The notes beneath the pieces were generated by a model. The model saw only the letters and a list, made by a program, of their open reading frames with translations. It searched no databases and was not told the DNA's origin. From NCBI RefSeq assembly GCF_031432315.1, contig NZ_JAVKGO010000001.1, positions 248,001 to 312,000 of the forward strand: a DNA stretch of 64,000 bases. Reading direction: 5' to 3'. The stretch comes from Serpentinicella sp031432315. GTDB lineage: Bacteria; Bacillota; Clostridia; Peptostreptococcales; Natronincolaceae. This document shows positions 16,070 through 25,026 of the stretch, in pieces (positions within the stretch are counted from its first letter, which is position 1; the number at the start of each line of letters is the position of its first letter). The position numbers and the translations under genes are program-made.

Positions 16070-17272
16070 ATGGACATAAAATTATCTAATAAAAATCTAG
16101 GTCTTACGCCATCTGTAACTTTATCTATCGATGCAAAAGCTAAGGAAATGAAGGCTAAGGGAATAAATGTAATCGGATTTGGGGTAGGTGAACCTGACTT
16201 TAATACACCTGATAATATTAGATTAAAAGCAATAAATGCTATAGAGAATAAAAATTTAGGATATACACCTGCTTCTGGTTTACCAGAATTAAAAGAAGTA
16301 ATTTGTAAAAAGTTAAAAAAAGATAATAATTTAGATTATGAAAAAGAAAATATTATCGTTTCAAATGGAGCGAAACATTCATTATATAATGTATTTCAAG
16401 CTATTTGTAATCCAGGTGATGAAGTAATTATTCCAACACCATATTGGGTAAGCTATCCGGAACTAGTAAAAATGGCTGATGCAACACCTGTTTATATAGA
16501 ATGCTCTGAGGAAAATTCATTTAAAATGGATACCGAAGTGCTTAAAGAATCGATCACAAAAAATACGAAAGCTATTATTTTAAATAGCCCTTCTAATCCT
16601 ACTGGATCAGTTTATACAAAAAATGAACTTGAAGAAATAGCAGAAATTGCCGTAGAAAATAATATATTAGTAGTTTCAGATGAAATTTATGAAAAATTAA
16701 TTTATGATAATTTTGAACATGTAAGTATTGCAAGCTTAAACGATGAAATAAAAGACTTAACCATCGTTGTTAATGGAATGTCGAAAGCATATGCTATGAC
16801 AGGCTGGAGAATAGGTTATACAGCTTCAAATAAATCAATTGCTAAGGTTATGTCAAATATACAGAGTCATTCAACATCAAATCCAAATACGATTGCTCAA
16901 TACGCAAGTATCGAAGGAATTCAGGGAAGTCAACAGTTTATCGAAGAAATGCGTTTATCCTTTGATGAAAGAAGAAAATATATGGTTGATAGAATTAATA
17001 ATATTGAAGGGTTGTCTTGTATTGTACCTAAGGGTGCATTTTACATCATGATGAATATCACTGAATTTATTGGTAAAGAGATAAAAGGAAAATTAATCAT
17101 GAACTCTGTTGATTTTTCAGAATTACTTCTTGAAAAAGCTAATGTTGCAATTGTACCGGGAAAAGCTTTTGGTTCTGACAACTTCATGCGTATATCATAT
17201 GCCAACTCAATGGAAAATATAAAAGAAGGATTAACAAGAATAGAAGCTTTTTTACAAGAAAAAACTGAGTAG
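16070..17272 (+). CDS. Pyridoxal phosphate aminotransferase (aspartate aminotransferase type I)
   Basis: A 400-residue fold-type I aminotransferase, subgroup I-gamma like B. subtilis AspB. It shows NSPSNPTGSVY (cofactor and substrate contacts), the Schiff-base lysine in NGMSKAYAMTGWRIGY, and a C-terminal arginine region FMRISYANSMENI that binds the carboxylate. Most likely transaminates aspartate/glutamate; related enzymes with other preferences cannot be excluded by sequence reading. Ribosome site gtggaggt precedes ATG. It is monocistronic or follows the PHP gene by 101 bases with no visible terminator. Confidence 0.88.
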   Translation: MDIKLSNKNLGLTPSVTLSIDAKAKEMKAKGINVIGFGVGEPDFNTPDNIRLKAINAIENKNLGYTPASGLPELKEVICKKLKKDNNLDYEKENIIVSNGAKHSLYNVFQAICNPGDEVIIPTPYWVSYPELVKMADATPVYIECSEENSFKMDTEVLKESITKNTKAIILNSPSNPTGSVYTKNELEEIAEIAVENNILVVSDEIYEKLIYDNFEHVSIASLNDEIKDLTIVVNGMSKAYAMTGWRIGYTASNKSIAKVMSNIQSHSTSNPNTIAQYASIEGIQGSQQFIEEMRLSFDERRKYMVDRINNIEGLSCIVPKGAFYIMMNITEFIGKEIKGKLIMNSVDFSELLLEKANVAIVPGKAFGSDNFMRISYANSMENIKEGLTRIEAFLQEKTE

Positions 17273-17288
17273 AGACAGGTTTAAGCAA

Positions 17289-17336
17289 TGAGGAAATTGT
17301 ATAGATTTTCAATTATAAAATTATACAATTTCCTCA
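17289..17336. repeat. Short inverted-repeat element, related to the one at 27.2 kb
   Basis: TGAGGAAATTGTATA (17289-17303) and its perfect 15-base reverse complement (17322-17336) enclose 18 bases. The right end, AATTATACAATTTCCTCA, matches the right end of the 27168-27358 element at 17 of 18 positions. No T tract follows, so it is not an ordinary terminator. I read it as an internally deleted copy of the same palindromic element. Confidence 0.7.
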
Positions 17337-17447
17337 AGTAATAAAGTTCAGAACAAAGATTAATTACTTTCACTTGATAAAAAAATGAGAAGGTATTTCT
17401 TGTGAAAATCAAAAAGCTATATTATTTAAAAGAACCGAGGTGAACTG

Positions 17448-18152
17448 ATGCGACTACAAAAATTTCTTGCAGCCTGTGGAGTAGCATCTAGACGAAAAAG
17501 TGAAGAGTTAATCAAAGATGGTTTTATAAAAGTAAATAATACGGTTATAAAAGAAATGGGCCATAAAATTGATCCTAATAAAGACATTGTTACTTACCAA
17601 AACAAAAGGGTAACTATTTCAGAAAAAAAAATCTATATACTTTTAAATAAACCAACTGGGTATGTAACGACAGTTTCTGATCAATTTAATCGTGATAAAG
17701 TAACCGACCTAGTGCAAATTAATAAAAGAATTCATCCTATAGGAAGGTTAGATTATAACACTTCTGGATTGTTATTACTAACTGATGACGGAGAATTAAC
17801 ATATAAACTAACCCACCCAAAACATAAAGTAGAAAAAGTATACATTGCTAAAATAAAAGGCACACCATCGAAAGATAATATAAATAAATTTCAAAAAGGG
17901 CTTGAAATTGATAATTATAAAACACAACCAGCGTATTTTGAAATTTTAAATTCCCAATCTGATATGAGTACTGTTAAGATTATTATAACAGAGGGCAGAA
18001 ATAGACAAGTAAGAAAGATGTGTCAGGCCATAGGGCATCCTGTAATTAGTTTACAAAGGATTGCAGTAGGCAAACTTAATATTGGTAATTTAGAACTAGG
18101 TAAGTGGAGATTTCTTACAGAAAAAGAAATTAATTATTTGAAAAAACTATAA
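17448..18152 (+). CDS. rluB: 23S rRNA pseudouridine synthase, RluB family
   Basis: A 234-residue RsuA/RluB/E/F-type enzyme. N-terminal S4 RNA-binding domain (MRLQKFLAACGVASRRKSEE, about 1-55), then the catalytic domain with the motif GRLDYNTSGLLLLTDDG around residue 103, whose Asp attacks the uridine, and the GRNRQVRKM motif near 184-192. In many Firmicutes rluB sits next to scpA-scpB; here those genes are at 44-45 kb. Length fits RluB. RluF/RsuA are alternatives, but the N-terminal form favours RluB. Confidence 0.85.
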   Translation: MRLQKFLAACGVASRRKSEELIKDGFIKVNNTVIKEMGHKIDPNKDIVTYQNKRVTISEKKIYILLNKPTGYVTTVSDQFNRDKVTDLVQINKRIHPIGRLDYNTSGLLLLTDDGELTYKLTHPKHKVEKVYIAKIKGTPSKDNINKFQKGLEIDNYKTQPAYFEILNSQSDMSTVKIIITEGRNRQVRKMCQAIGHPVISLQRIAVGKLNIGNLELGKWRFLTEKEINYLKKL

Positions 18153-18167
18153 AAAAGGTAGGTTTGT

Positions 18168-18614
18168 ATGATTACGATTAAAGAGTTAGAGGCTAATTCA
18201 ATTGCAAATCTAATAGAATTTATTAATAAAAATAGAGGTGAAATAAAGACTGATTCTAGTCATAATATTAAATTTATGACAGTATATGATGGTAAAAGTA
18301 TCATCGGTTACTCAAAATTAAACTTACACGCAGATTCAATAGCAATTATTGAAGATATATTTATCTCCGAAGGATTTAGGAATAAAGGATTAGGAGATGC
18401 GCTTTTTAAAGCGTCTCTACATTACTTAGAATATAATCAAATTGAGAATGTGGCTATAAAGGCCTGTACTGAAATGACTCAATTTTATCTTAATAGAGGG
18501 GCTAAACATGTAAAAGAAGCATTAACTATAAATAATCAACTTCCTATTGATCATATAGATGCTTATTTATTTTGTGATCCCAAAGTAATACGACAACAAA
18601 ATTGTTGTCGATAG
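18168..18614 (+). CDS. GNAT-family N-acetyltransferase
   Basis: A 148-residue single-domain acetyltransferase. The acetyl-CoA motif is seen in IEDIFISEGFRNKGLGDALF (R-x-x-G-x-G pattern, about residues 63-82), with the usual preceding beta strands (KFMTVYDGKSIIGYSKL) and a C-terminal strand-helix with YLNRGAK. The substrate is unknown. It lies 15 bases after rluB and 12 bases before the mnmM-like gene, so all three are likely one operon. Confidence 0.75.
   Translation: MITIKELEANSIANLIEFINKNRGEIKTDSSHNIKFMTVYDGKSIIGYSKLNLHADSIAIIEDIFISEGFRNKGLGDALFKASLHYLEYNQIENVAIKACTEMTQFYLNRGAKHVKEALTINNQLPIDHIDAYLFCDPKVIRQQNCCR
18591..18610 (+). repeat. 20-base near-perfect palindrome at the 3' end of the acetyltransferase gene
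   Basis: CGACAACAA-AA-TTGTTGTCG overlaps the last codons of the acetyltransferase and ends just before the ribosome site (aaagggg) of the next gene. It could be a small regulatory hairpin, or coincidence within the coding sequence. Confidence 0.35.
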
Positions 18615-18626
18615 AAAGGGGTAAAA

Positions 18627-19193
18627 ATGTCAACATTAAGAGCAACAAAATTTGTACAAAGGATATTATCAGACAAGCTAGCAAAAGAGTGTAATGCAAT
18701 AGATGCAACTATGGGTAATGGTTATGACACCTTATTTTTAGCAAATTCTATTGGAACTTCAGGAAAATTGTTTTCTTTTGACATTCAGGAAACAGCACTT
18801 ATTAACACAAAAAACTTGTTAGATCAGCATGGGTTTGAAAAAAAGGATAACTTGTTTTTAATAAATGATAGTCATGCTAATATCTTAAAATACGTTAACG
18901 AACCAATTGATGTAGCAATGTTTAACTTTGGTTATTTGCCTGGAGGTAACCATGAAATTGTAACAAAACCCCAATCAAGTATAACTGCACTTAAGTCAGT
19001 TATGCAGTTACTTAAAAAGAAAGGTATTATTTCATTAATTATTTATTATGGGCATATCGGAGGAGAAATTGAGAAAAATAAAATTATAGACTTCATTAAT
19101 ACATTAAACTATAATGAATTTTCAGTTTTACATTGTAGTTATCTAAATCAAGATAATAATCCACCTATTATTATCTTGATTGAAAAAAAGTGA
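18627..19193 (+). CDS. mnmM: SAM-dependent methyltransferase of the YtqB/MnmM family
   Basis: A 188-residue class I methyltransferase of the rRNA_methylase/YtqB family; B. subtilis YtqB (MnmM) methylates the aminomethyl group of wobble 5-aminomethyl-2-thiouridine in tRNA. Seen here: the SAM motif AIDATMGNGYDTLFLA at about residues 24-39, the FSFDIQETAL acidic strand, the MFNFGYLPGG motif near 93-102 and a C-terminal segment IILIEKK. Function is by family membership. Start ATG with aaagggg upstream. Confidence 0.82.
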   Translation: MSTLRATKFVQRILSDKLAKECNAIDATMGNGYDTLFLANSIGTSGKLFSFDIQETALINTKNLLDQHGFEKKDNLFLINDSHANILKYVNEPIDVAMFNFGYLPGGNHEIVTKPQSSITALKSVMQLLKKKGIISLIIYYGHIGGEIEKNKIIDFINTLNYNEFSVLHCSYLNQDNNPPIIILIEKK

Positions 19194-19245
19194 AGATTAT
19201 AAGTAGTTGCCTATAAAAATGTTACTATCATAGAGGGGTTTTTAT

Positions 19246-20643
19246 ATGAAAAAACTTAAGGTTACCGAAACAGTTTTACGTGATGCCCATCAGTCGTTAT
19301 TAGCAACAAGAATGAGAACTTCTGAAATGCTCCCTATACTTGAAACTTTAGATGAAATAGGATATCATTCCTTGGAAGTATGGGGTGGTGCAACATTTGA
19401 TGCTTGCTTAAGATTTTTAAATGAGGATCCATGGGAAAGATTGCGTATAATACGCAAGAAAGTGAAAAATACAAAACTACAAATGCTATTAAGAGGACAA
19501 AATATTTTAGGTTATAAACATTTTTCAGATGACGTAGTAAGAGAATTTGTAAAAAAATCTATTCACAATGGGATAGATATAATTAGAATATTTGATGCTT
19601 TAAATGATATAAGAAATCTAGAAACAGCTTTTGATGAAACGATTAAACAGGGTGGTCATGCACAAGGTGCGATTTCCTATACGATTAGTCCTGTTCATAA
19701 TTTAAATCATTATATTAAAAAAGCAAAAGAAATGGAGAATTTAGGTGTACACTCAATCTGCATCAAAGATATGGCGGGTATATTAACACCCTATGTTGCA
19801 TTTGACTTAATTAGTGCGATAAAGAGTGAAGTTAAGGTGCCCATACAATTACACACACATTATACTAGTGGTATAGCATCTATGACTTATATTAAGGCAA
19901 TAGAAGCTGGTATAGATATTGTTGATGTAGCCATATCTCCCTTAGCTTTAGGTACATCTCAGCCGGCTACTGAATCTTTAGTAGCTGCGTTAAAGGATAC
20001 CCCATATGATACAGGATTAGATTTAACAGCTTTAAATCAAGTTACTGAATATTTTAGGCCTTTAAGAGATAAATACTTAGATGAAGGACTAATTGATCCT
20101 AAAGTACTGGGAGTAGACGCTAAAACACTGGTATACCAAGTGCCAGGTGGTATGCTGTCAAATCTTATTAATCAATTAAAGGAACAAAATAAACTTGACA
20201 AGTTTGAAGAAGTGTTAGATGAAATCCCTAGAGTAAGAAAGGACTTAGGTTTTCCACCACTAGTAACACCGACAAGTCAGATTGTTGGAACACAAGCAGT
20301 ACTTAATGTAATAACTGGTGAAAGATACAAAATGTCTTCAAAAGAAGTAAAAGATATTGTACGAGGACAATATGGTAAAACGGAAGTACCAATAAATGAA
20401 GCTATTAAAAAACAAATAATTGGAGATCAGGAGGTAATTACCTGTAGACCGGCTGATCTAATCGAACCACAGTTAGACTATCTGCGAGAACAGATAAAAG
20501 AGTATATTGAACAGGATGAAGATATATTATCATATGCTTTATTTCCACAAGTTGCGAACGCTTTCTTTAAAAAACGTTGGGCAAAGAAATACAAAATTGA
20601 GACAACTTTATATAATGAAAAAAATAAAATTCACCCAATATAA
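19246..20643 (+). CDS. oadA: Carboxyltransferase subunit (pyruvate carboxylase subunit B / oxaloacetate decarboxylase alpha) without biotin domain
   Basis: A 465-residue protein of the HMGL-like carboxyltransferase family. Catalytic and metal residues are visible in TVLRDAHQSLLATR (Asp), the active-site lysine in CIKDMAG and the HTHYTSG metal histidines. It transfers CO2 between biotin and pyruvate/oxaloacetate. The usual C-terminal biotin-carrier domain with its MKM motif is absent: the protein stops at about residue 465, after the post-catalytic helical domain. A separate biotin carrier and biotin carboxylase or membrane decarboxylase must be elsewhere; none is in this window, so the exact enzyme is undecided. 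Confidence 0.85.
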   Translation: MKKLKVTETVLRDAHQSLLATRMRTSEMLPILETLDEIGYHSLEVWGGATFDACLRFLNEDPWERLRIIRKKVKNTKLQMLLRGQNILGYKHFSDDVVREFVKKSIHNGIDIIRIFDALNDIRNLETAFDETIKQGGHAQGAISYTISPVHNLNHYIKKAKEMENLGVHSICIKDMAGILTPYVAFDLISAIKSEVKVPIQLHTHYTSGIASMTYIKAIEAGIDIVDVAISPLALGTSQPATESLVAALKDTPYDTGLDLTALNQVTEYFRPLRDKYLDEGLIDPKVLGVDAKTLVYQVPGGMLSNLINQLKEQNKLDKFEEVLDEIPRVRKDLGFPPLVTPTSQIVGTQAVLNVITGERYKMSSKEVKDIVRGQYGKTEVPINEAIKKQIIGDQEVITCRPADLIEPQLDYLREQIKEYIEQDEDILSYALFPQVANAFFKKRWAKKYKIETTLYNEKNKIHPI

Positions 20644-20645
20644 AT

Positions 20646-20671
20646 ATAGCTCCTTTAAATGTAGGAGCTAT
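20646..20671. terminator. Hairpin between convergent genes
   Basis: ATAGCTCCT (20646-20654) pairs perfectly with AGGAGCTAT (20663-20671), loop TTAAATGT, exactly between the stop codons of the carboxyltransferase and the opposite-strand unknown gene. T runs are weak on both sides, but the place suggests a shared terminator. Confidence 0.6.
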
Positions 20672-21313
20672 TCAAATACAATTATTATGCAAGTATATTT
20701 TATTTAGCTTATTACTTGTATACATTTTAACAGTTACTGTAGAATTATAAGGGATTGGTTGATTACATTTTAAACACAGTAGGTTTTTACTTTTAACAAC
20801 TTCATAGTTAAATGCAACTTCAAGATTACTATATTTTTTCCAGCTTTTCCAACCCTCTTTACATAACTTGCTACGTGTTTTGTAATCCGCATAGACCCAC
20901 TTTAAAATTCTGTGAAAATGAAATGGATATTTAGTATAGGTTATAAAACTAGAGGGCAAACCTAGCTTTATGGCATAATCTTCAAAAGACTTCTCGATAA
21001 TACTTTGTAATGGTTCTTTAATTTCTGTACTAAAGTAATTATAGTTATTTTTATCAAACCATAGTTTAAGTTTATCGAACATATAACCTCTACAAACCTC
21101 TATTCGTTCATCCTTTGTAACGCCCATTTTCTTAAAAATATTTTCTATTATTTTAGTAACGTAATCTATATATACTTTTTTTTCAAAGTTTTCACCACTG
21201 TATAATTTAAGTGGTATTATTTCATACTCATATTCTTTAGTCTCAACTCTGAGAACTCCAATAATTGTTCCACCTAATAAACTACCGCTTCCTGCATCGT
21301 CTATTTGAATCAA
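20672..21313 (-). CDS. Unknown protein with RNase HII-like N-terminal motif and C-terminal Cys cluster
   Basis: A 213-residue protein I cannot assign to a characterised family, though it resembles uncharacterised proteins of Clostridia that I recall. The N-terminus MIQIDDAGSGSLLGGTIIGV recalls the catalytic strand of RNase HII (IDEAGRGPLAGP), with an Asp-Asp where RNase HII has Asp-Glu. The middle is rich in aromatic and basic residues (FHFHRILKWVYADY, EGWKSWKKY). The end has CLKC at about residues 175-178 and HNNC at about 209-212, a possible zinc ribbon. It stands alone on the minus strand between oadA and surE, divergent from surE. No signal peptide or membrane span is seen. A nucleic-acid role is only a guess. 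Confidence 0.75.
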   Translation of the reverse strand: MIQIDDAGSGSLLGGTIIGVLRVETKEYEYEIIPLKLYSGENFEKKVYIDYVTKIIENIFKKMGVTKDERIEVCRGYMFDKLKLWFDKNNYNYFSTEIKEPLQSIIEKSFEDYAIKLGLPSSFITYTKYPFHFHRILKWVYADYKTRSKLCKEGWKSWKKYSNLEVAFNYEVVKSKNLLCLKCNQPIPYNSTVTVKMYTSNKLNKIYLHNNCI

Positions 21314-21397
21314 AATATCACCTCACACTAATATTATGTATTATTATAAAATTAAAAATACAAATTAAAATACATTTAAATCTAAGGAGGAAAAAAC

Positions 21398-22171
21398 ATG
21401 AGAATATTAATAAGTAATGATGACGGAATTTTTTCTCAAGGAATACACGTTTTAGCCAAAATGTTAAATGAAATTGCAGAAGTAATCGTTATTGCACCAG
21501 ATGCTGAAAGAAGTGCTACGGGTCATGCAATAACCATGCATCAACCACTTAGAGTAAAAAAAGTTGATTTTTTTAATTCGGATATAGAAGCTTACGCTGT
21601 AAATGGTACACCAGCTGATTGCATTAAATTAGGTGTACAAGCAATACTAAAGGATAGAAATGTGGATTTAGTTGTATCTGGCATTAACAATGGGCCTAAC
21701 TTAGGAACAGATGTTATATATTCAGGGACTGTTTCTGCTGCTGTAGAAGCTGCAATATTAGAAATCCCTTCTATAGCTGTTTCCATGGGAAGCAGAAATA
21801 TATCGACTTATAATGACGCAGCGGGATTTATAAAAAAAATTTCCAGTGACATACTTAATAGTAAAGAAATCCTTCAAGAAACAATTATTAATGTGAACTA
21901 TCCTACATGTCCTCTTAATGAAATTTCAGGAGTAAAGATAACTACTCTAGGGATTACAAAATACGATAATAGCTTTAGTGAAAGAAAAGATCCTAGGGGT
22001 AATTCATACTATTGGATGTGTGGCGATGTTATTGAAATGGAGCAAGATAAGGAAAGCGATATACTAGCCCTAAAAGATAATTATATTTCTGTATCTCCCA
22101 TACATTTTGACTTAACAAACTATAAAACATTTGAAAAATTACGTAGCTTAGGGTTAGAAAAATATCAGTAG
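21398..22171 (+). CDS. surE: 5'-nucleotidase SurE
   Basis: A 257-residue metal-dependent phosphatase that hydrolyses nucleoside 5'- and 3'-monophosphates. It begins with the strict SurE signature MRILISNDDGIFSQGI (metal-binding Asp8-Asp9) and continues with the AERSATGHAIT motif, NGTPADC, and the VSGINNGPNLGTDVIYSGTV block that completes the active site. Length is normal. Ribosome site aaggagg precedes the ATG. Confidence 0.95.
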   Translation: MRILISNDDGIFSQGIHVLAKMLNEIAEVIVIAPDAERSATGHAITMHQPLRVKKVDFFNSDIEAYAVNGTPADCIKLGVQAILKDRNVDLVVSGINNGPNLGTDVIYSGTVSAAVEAAILEIPSIAVSMGSRNISTYNDAAGFIKKISSDILNSKEILQETIINVNYPTCPLNEISGVKITTLGITKYDNSFSERKDPRGNSYYWMCGDVIEMEQDKESDILALKDNYISVSPIHFDLTNYKTFEKLRSLGLEKYQ

Positions 22172-22235
22172 ATTTGAAATACTATTAATGATATAATTTT
22201 TTAAGTAGTTTATTATGAAAAATAGGATGATAATT

Positions 22236-23105
22236 ATGAGTGATGATAGAAAAGATTTATTAGTTTATATACAAAAGAAAATTCCTAGCTTAAGTAAAAG
22301 TCATAGATTAATTGCAAATTATATACTCGAACATTATGATAAAGCAGCTTTTTTAACTGCATCTAAACTTGCCATTAATGTTCACGTTAGTGAAGCGACT
22401 GTTGTTAGATTTGCAAATGCCCTTGGATTTGAAGGATATCCAGATTTACAAAAAGAATTACGAGAACTAGTAAAGACCAAGTTAACAACGGTTCAAAGAG
22501 TCGAGATGTCTCCTGACTATTCGACTCACTCTAAAACATTAAAGAAAGTTTTAAAATCAGATATTGAAAATATTCGTTTAACATTAGAAAATATAGACCA
22601 TGAAACTTTTCAAAATATAGTTAATGAGATTCTTAATGCAAAAAAAATATATATAGTTGGCCTAAGAAGTTCTTCTGCTTTAGCTGAATATTTAGGCTTC
22701 TATTTAAATTTAATTTTAGATAATGTAGTTTTTGTTAGGTATGGTATAAGCGATATGTTCGAACAAATAATGAGGATTTCTGAAGAAGATCTTCTTATAG
22801 GAATAAGCTATCCAAGGTATGCCAATAGAACGATAGAATTAATGAATTATGCACAAGAACAAGGTGTTAAAATTATAGGTTTAACAGATAGTACTTCATC
22901 TCCAATATATAATTTGGCTGATTATGCTTTAATTGCGGGAAGTAATATGGCTTCTTTTGTTGACTCATTAGTTGCGCCATTAAGTTTAATCAACGCGTTA
23001 ATTGTATCTGTAGGGATGTGTGAAAAAGAAGAAATAACTAACTATTTTAATAAATTAGAGACCATATGGGACCGTTATAATGTTTATAATTCTAAAAAGA
23101 GATAA
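22236..23105 (+). CDS. RpiR/MurR-family transcriptional regulator
   Basis: About 289 residues: an N-terminal helix-turn-helix (KLAINVHVSEATVVRFANALGF, in two parts, about residues 40-60) and a C-terminal SIS sugar-phosphate-binding domain (about 115-255; KKIYIVGLRSSSALAEYL and ISYPRYANRTIELM). Such proteins sense phosphorylated sugars and control sugar or cell-wall recycling genes. No sugar operon is next to it; the neighbours are surE and a histidine phosphatase, so the target is unknown. I chose the ATG at 22236 (MSDDRKDLL), which has aggatg upstream; an ATG at 22215 would add seven residues. Confidence 0.85.
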   Translation: MSDDRKDLLVYIQKKIPSLSKSHRLIANYILEHYDKAAFLTASKLAINVHVSEATVVRFANALGFEGYPDLQKELRELVKTKLTTVQRVEMSPDYSTHSKTLKKVLKSDIENIRLTLENIDHETFQNIVNEILNAKKIYIVGLRSSSALAEYLGFYLNLILDNVVFVRYGISDMFEQIMRISEEDLLIGISYPRYANRTIELMNYAQEQGVKIIGLTDSTSSPIYNLADYALIAGSNMASFVDSLVAPLSLINALIVSVGMCEKEEITNYFNKLETIWDRYNVYNSKKR

Positions 23106-23120
23106 ATAGGGAAGATAATT

Positions 23121-23732
23121 ATGAAAAAAGTTTTTTTGGTAAGACATGGACAAACTGTTTGGAATTCTTTGGGAATAACCCAAGGTAAAAAAGACTCTAG
23201 TTTATCTGAGCAAGGAATTTATGAGGTTAAAGAACTTACTAAAGTTTTGAGTAGGGGTAATATTGATATTATTTATACAAGTAGCCTTGGACGAGCAAAG
23301 CAAACTGCAAATATAATTTCAAGTGGGATTAATATTCCGATAACTGAACAAGAGGGTGAAGGTTTAAAAGAATTTGATTATGGATTATGGGAAGGAAAAA
23401 CATTAGATGAAATTAAAGCTAAGTATCCTGATCAGCTAAGTTTATGGCTGACCGACCCTGAAAACGCGAAAATTCCTTATGGTGAGAATATTTTAAACGC
23501 TCAAGATAGAATTTATAAAACAATTCTTAATATAGCCAGCTCTAATAAGTCAAAAAATGTTTTAATTGTTAGCCATAGTACGATGATGAAATTGTTTTTT
23601 ATAAAATTATTAAATATGAATCTTAATAGTATGATAAAGCTTAAGCTGAGTAATTGCTCTATTAGTACTATGATTTTTGTAAATAACCAACTTATACTTC
23701 AAAAATTTAATGAAAATGTTCACAGGAGATAG
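23121..23732 (+). CDS. Histidine phosphatase family protein (phosphoglycerate-mutase type)
   Basis: A 203-residue acid-phosphatase-like protein with the phosphohistidine signature LVRHGQTVWN at residues 6-15, the second arginine in TSSLGRAKQTA, an acidic loop (EFDYGLWEGKTLDEI) and the second catalytic histidine in VSHSTMMKLF. Members dephosphorylate small metabolites such as phosphoglycolate, alpha-ribazole phosphate or sugar phosphates; the sequence does not settle which. It overlaps no gene but lies only seven bases before the FAD enzyme, so an operon is likely. Confidence 0.85.
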   Translation: MKKVFLVRHGQTVWNSLGITQGKKDSSLSEQGIYEVKELTKVLSRGNIDIIYTSSLGRAKQTANIISSGINIPITEQEGEGLKEFDYGLWEGKTLDEIKAKYPDQLSLWLTDPENAKIPYGENILNAQDRIYKTILNIASSNKSKNVLIVSHSTMMKLFFIKLLNMNLNSMIKLKLSNCSISTMIFVNNQLILQKFNENVHRR

Positions 23733-23739
23733 TTACATA

Positions 23740-24990
23740 ATGATTAATCGTAGAATTGTGATTATTGGTGCTGGACCAGCAGGTATATTAGCATCAATAA
23801 TAGCTAGTAAGAATAATAACCAGGTCATATTATTAGAAAAGAATAGAGAAATCGGAAAAAAACTTTCCATAACCGGCGGTGGAAGGTGTAATATTACAAA
23901 CAATTGTGATATTGATACCTTTATAAAGAATACTGTTAGTAATTCTCGTTTTTTATATTCTAGCTTTAATACTTTTGACAATCAAGACTTAATGAATTTT
24001 TTAGAAGGTAATGGATTAAATTTAAAGGTAGAGGAACTTGGAAGAGTGTTTCCTGCCTCAAACGCCTCTTCAGAGGTTATTGATTTCTTTTTAGAATTGA
24101 TCCAAAAAGAAAGAATTGATTTAAGACTTAACACACAGGTAAAAGGTATAAAGGCAGATAAGGAAGCAGTTTATTCTGTGATCCTAAGTGATAATAGTGA
24201 AATAAAAGCAGATAGTATTATTTGTACAACTGGAGGAATGTCCTATCCGAATACCGGAAGTACTGGTGATGGCTATAATATTGTAGAAAAACTTGGCCAT
24301 AAGATTGTAGATATAAAACCGGCACTAAGTCCTATAGAAATTGATGAAGAATGGGCTAAATCGCTTATGGGTTTATCCTTAACTAATATAGCTGTTACGT
24401 GCAAAATTAAAATAAAGAATAAGGTGAAAAAGAGCATTCATAAAGGATCAATTATTTTTACTCATTATGGTGTCTCTGGGCCAGTAATTCTTGAGATATC
24501 TTCAAAGATTAACCGTTATATTTTAGATGATAAATATGAGATAACGTTTTTTCTTGATTTTTTACCGGATATTTCTGATTCACAATTTGAATTAGATTTT
24601 AAGCACTATACTTCTCAAAAAGAGGTTACTACCTCTATTTTGCAATTTTTAAATAGATATATGCCCAAAAATCTAAGTAGAAAATTATTAGATATTTTAA
24701 AAATTGATAGGAGTACAAGCATTCAGACAATATCAAAAAATGAATTAAGCCAACTAATCGACATAATGAAGCGTTCAAAAATGACACCAATTAGACTTAG
24801 AGGAATTAAAGAAGCTATTGTAACCTCAGGAGGTGTTTCTACAAAAGAAATAGATCCTAAAACAATGGAGTCAAAGTTAATAAAAGGATTGTACTTTGCA
24901 GGTGAAATAATTGACGTTGATGCGTTAAGTGGTGGGTTTAATTTACAAATAGCCTTTTCTACAGGGTATGTGGCTGGTAGCAATGCATAA
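23740..24990 (+). CDS. FAD-binding oxidoreductase of the HI0933/YhiN family
   Basis: About 416 residues. The FAD-binding Rossmann motif is IVIIGAGPAGILASI near the N-terminus, followed by the family-specific LSITGGGRCNITN, a TTGGMSYPNTGSTGDGY block, the middle substrate domain and the C-terminal FAD contact GEIIDVDALSGGFNLQIAF. Physiological substrate is unknown (older annotation: aminoacetone oxidase). The ATG at 23740 has aggaga upstream; an ATG at 23710 would add ten residues inside the preceding gene and has no ribosome site. Confidence 0.88.
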   Translation: MINRRIVIIGAGPAGILASIIASKNNNQVILLEKNREIGKKLSITGGGRCNITNNCDIDTFIKNTVSNSRFLYSSFNTFDNQDLMNFLEGNGLNLKVEELGRVFPASNASSEVIDFFLELIQKERIDLRLNTQVKGIKADKEAVYSVILSDNSEIKADSIICTTGGMSYPNTGSTGDGYNIVEKLGHKIVDIKPALSPIEIDEEWAKSLMGLSLTNIAVTCKIKIKNKVKKSIHKGSIIFTHYGVSGPVILEISSKINRYILDDKYEITFFLDFLPDISDSQFELDFKHYTSQKEVTTSILQFLNRYMPKNLSRKLLDILKIDRSTSIQTISKNELSQLIDIMKRSKMTPIRLRGIKEAIVTSGGVSTKEIDPKTMESKLIKGLYFAGEIIDVDALSGGFNLQIAFSTGYVAGSNA

Positions 24991-25026
24991 ATTAAATGGC
25001 AGTGATAATAAGGAGTGAAAGATAAT

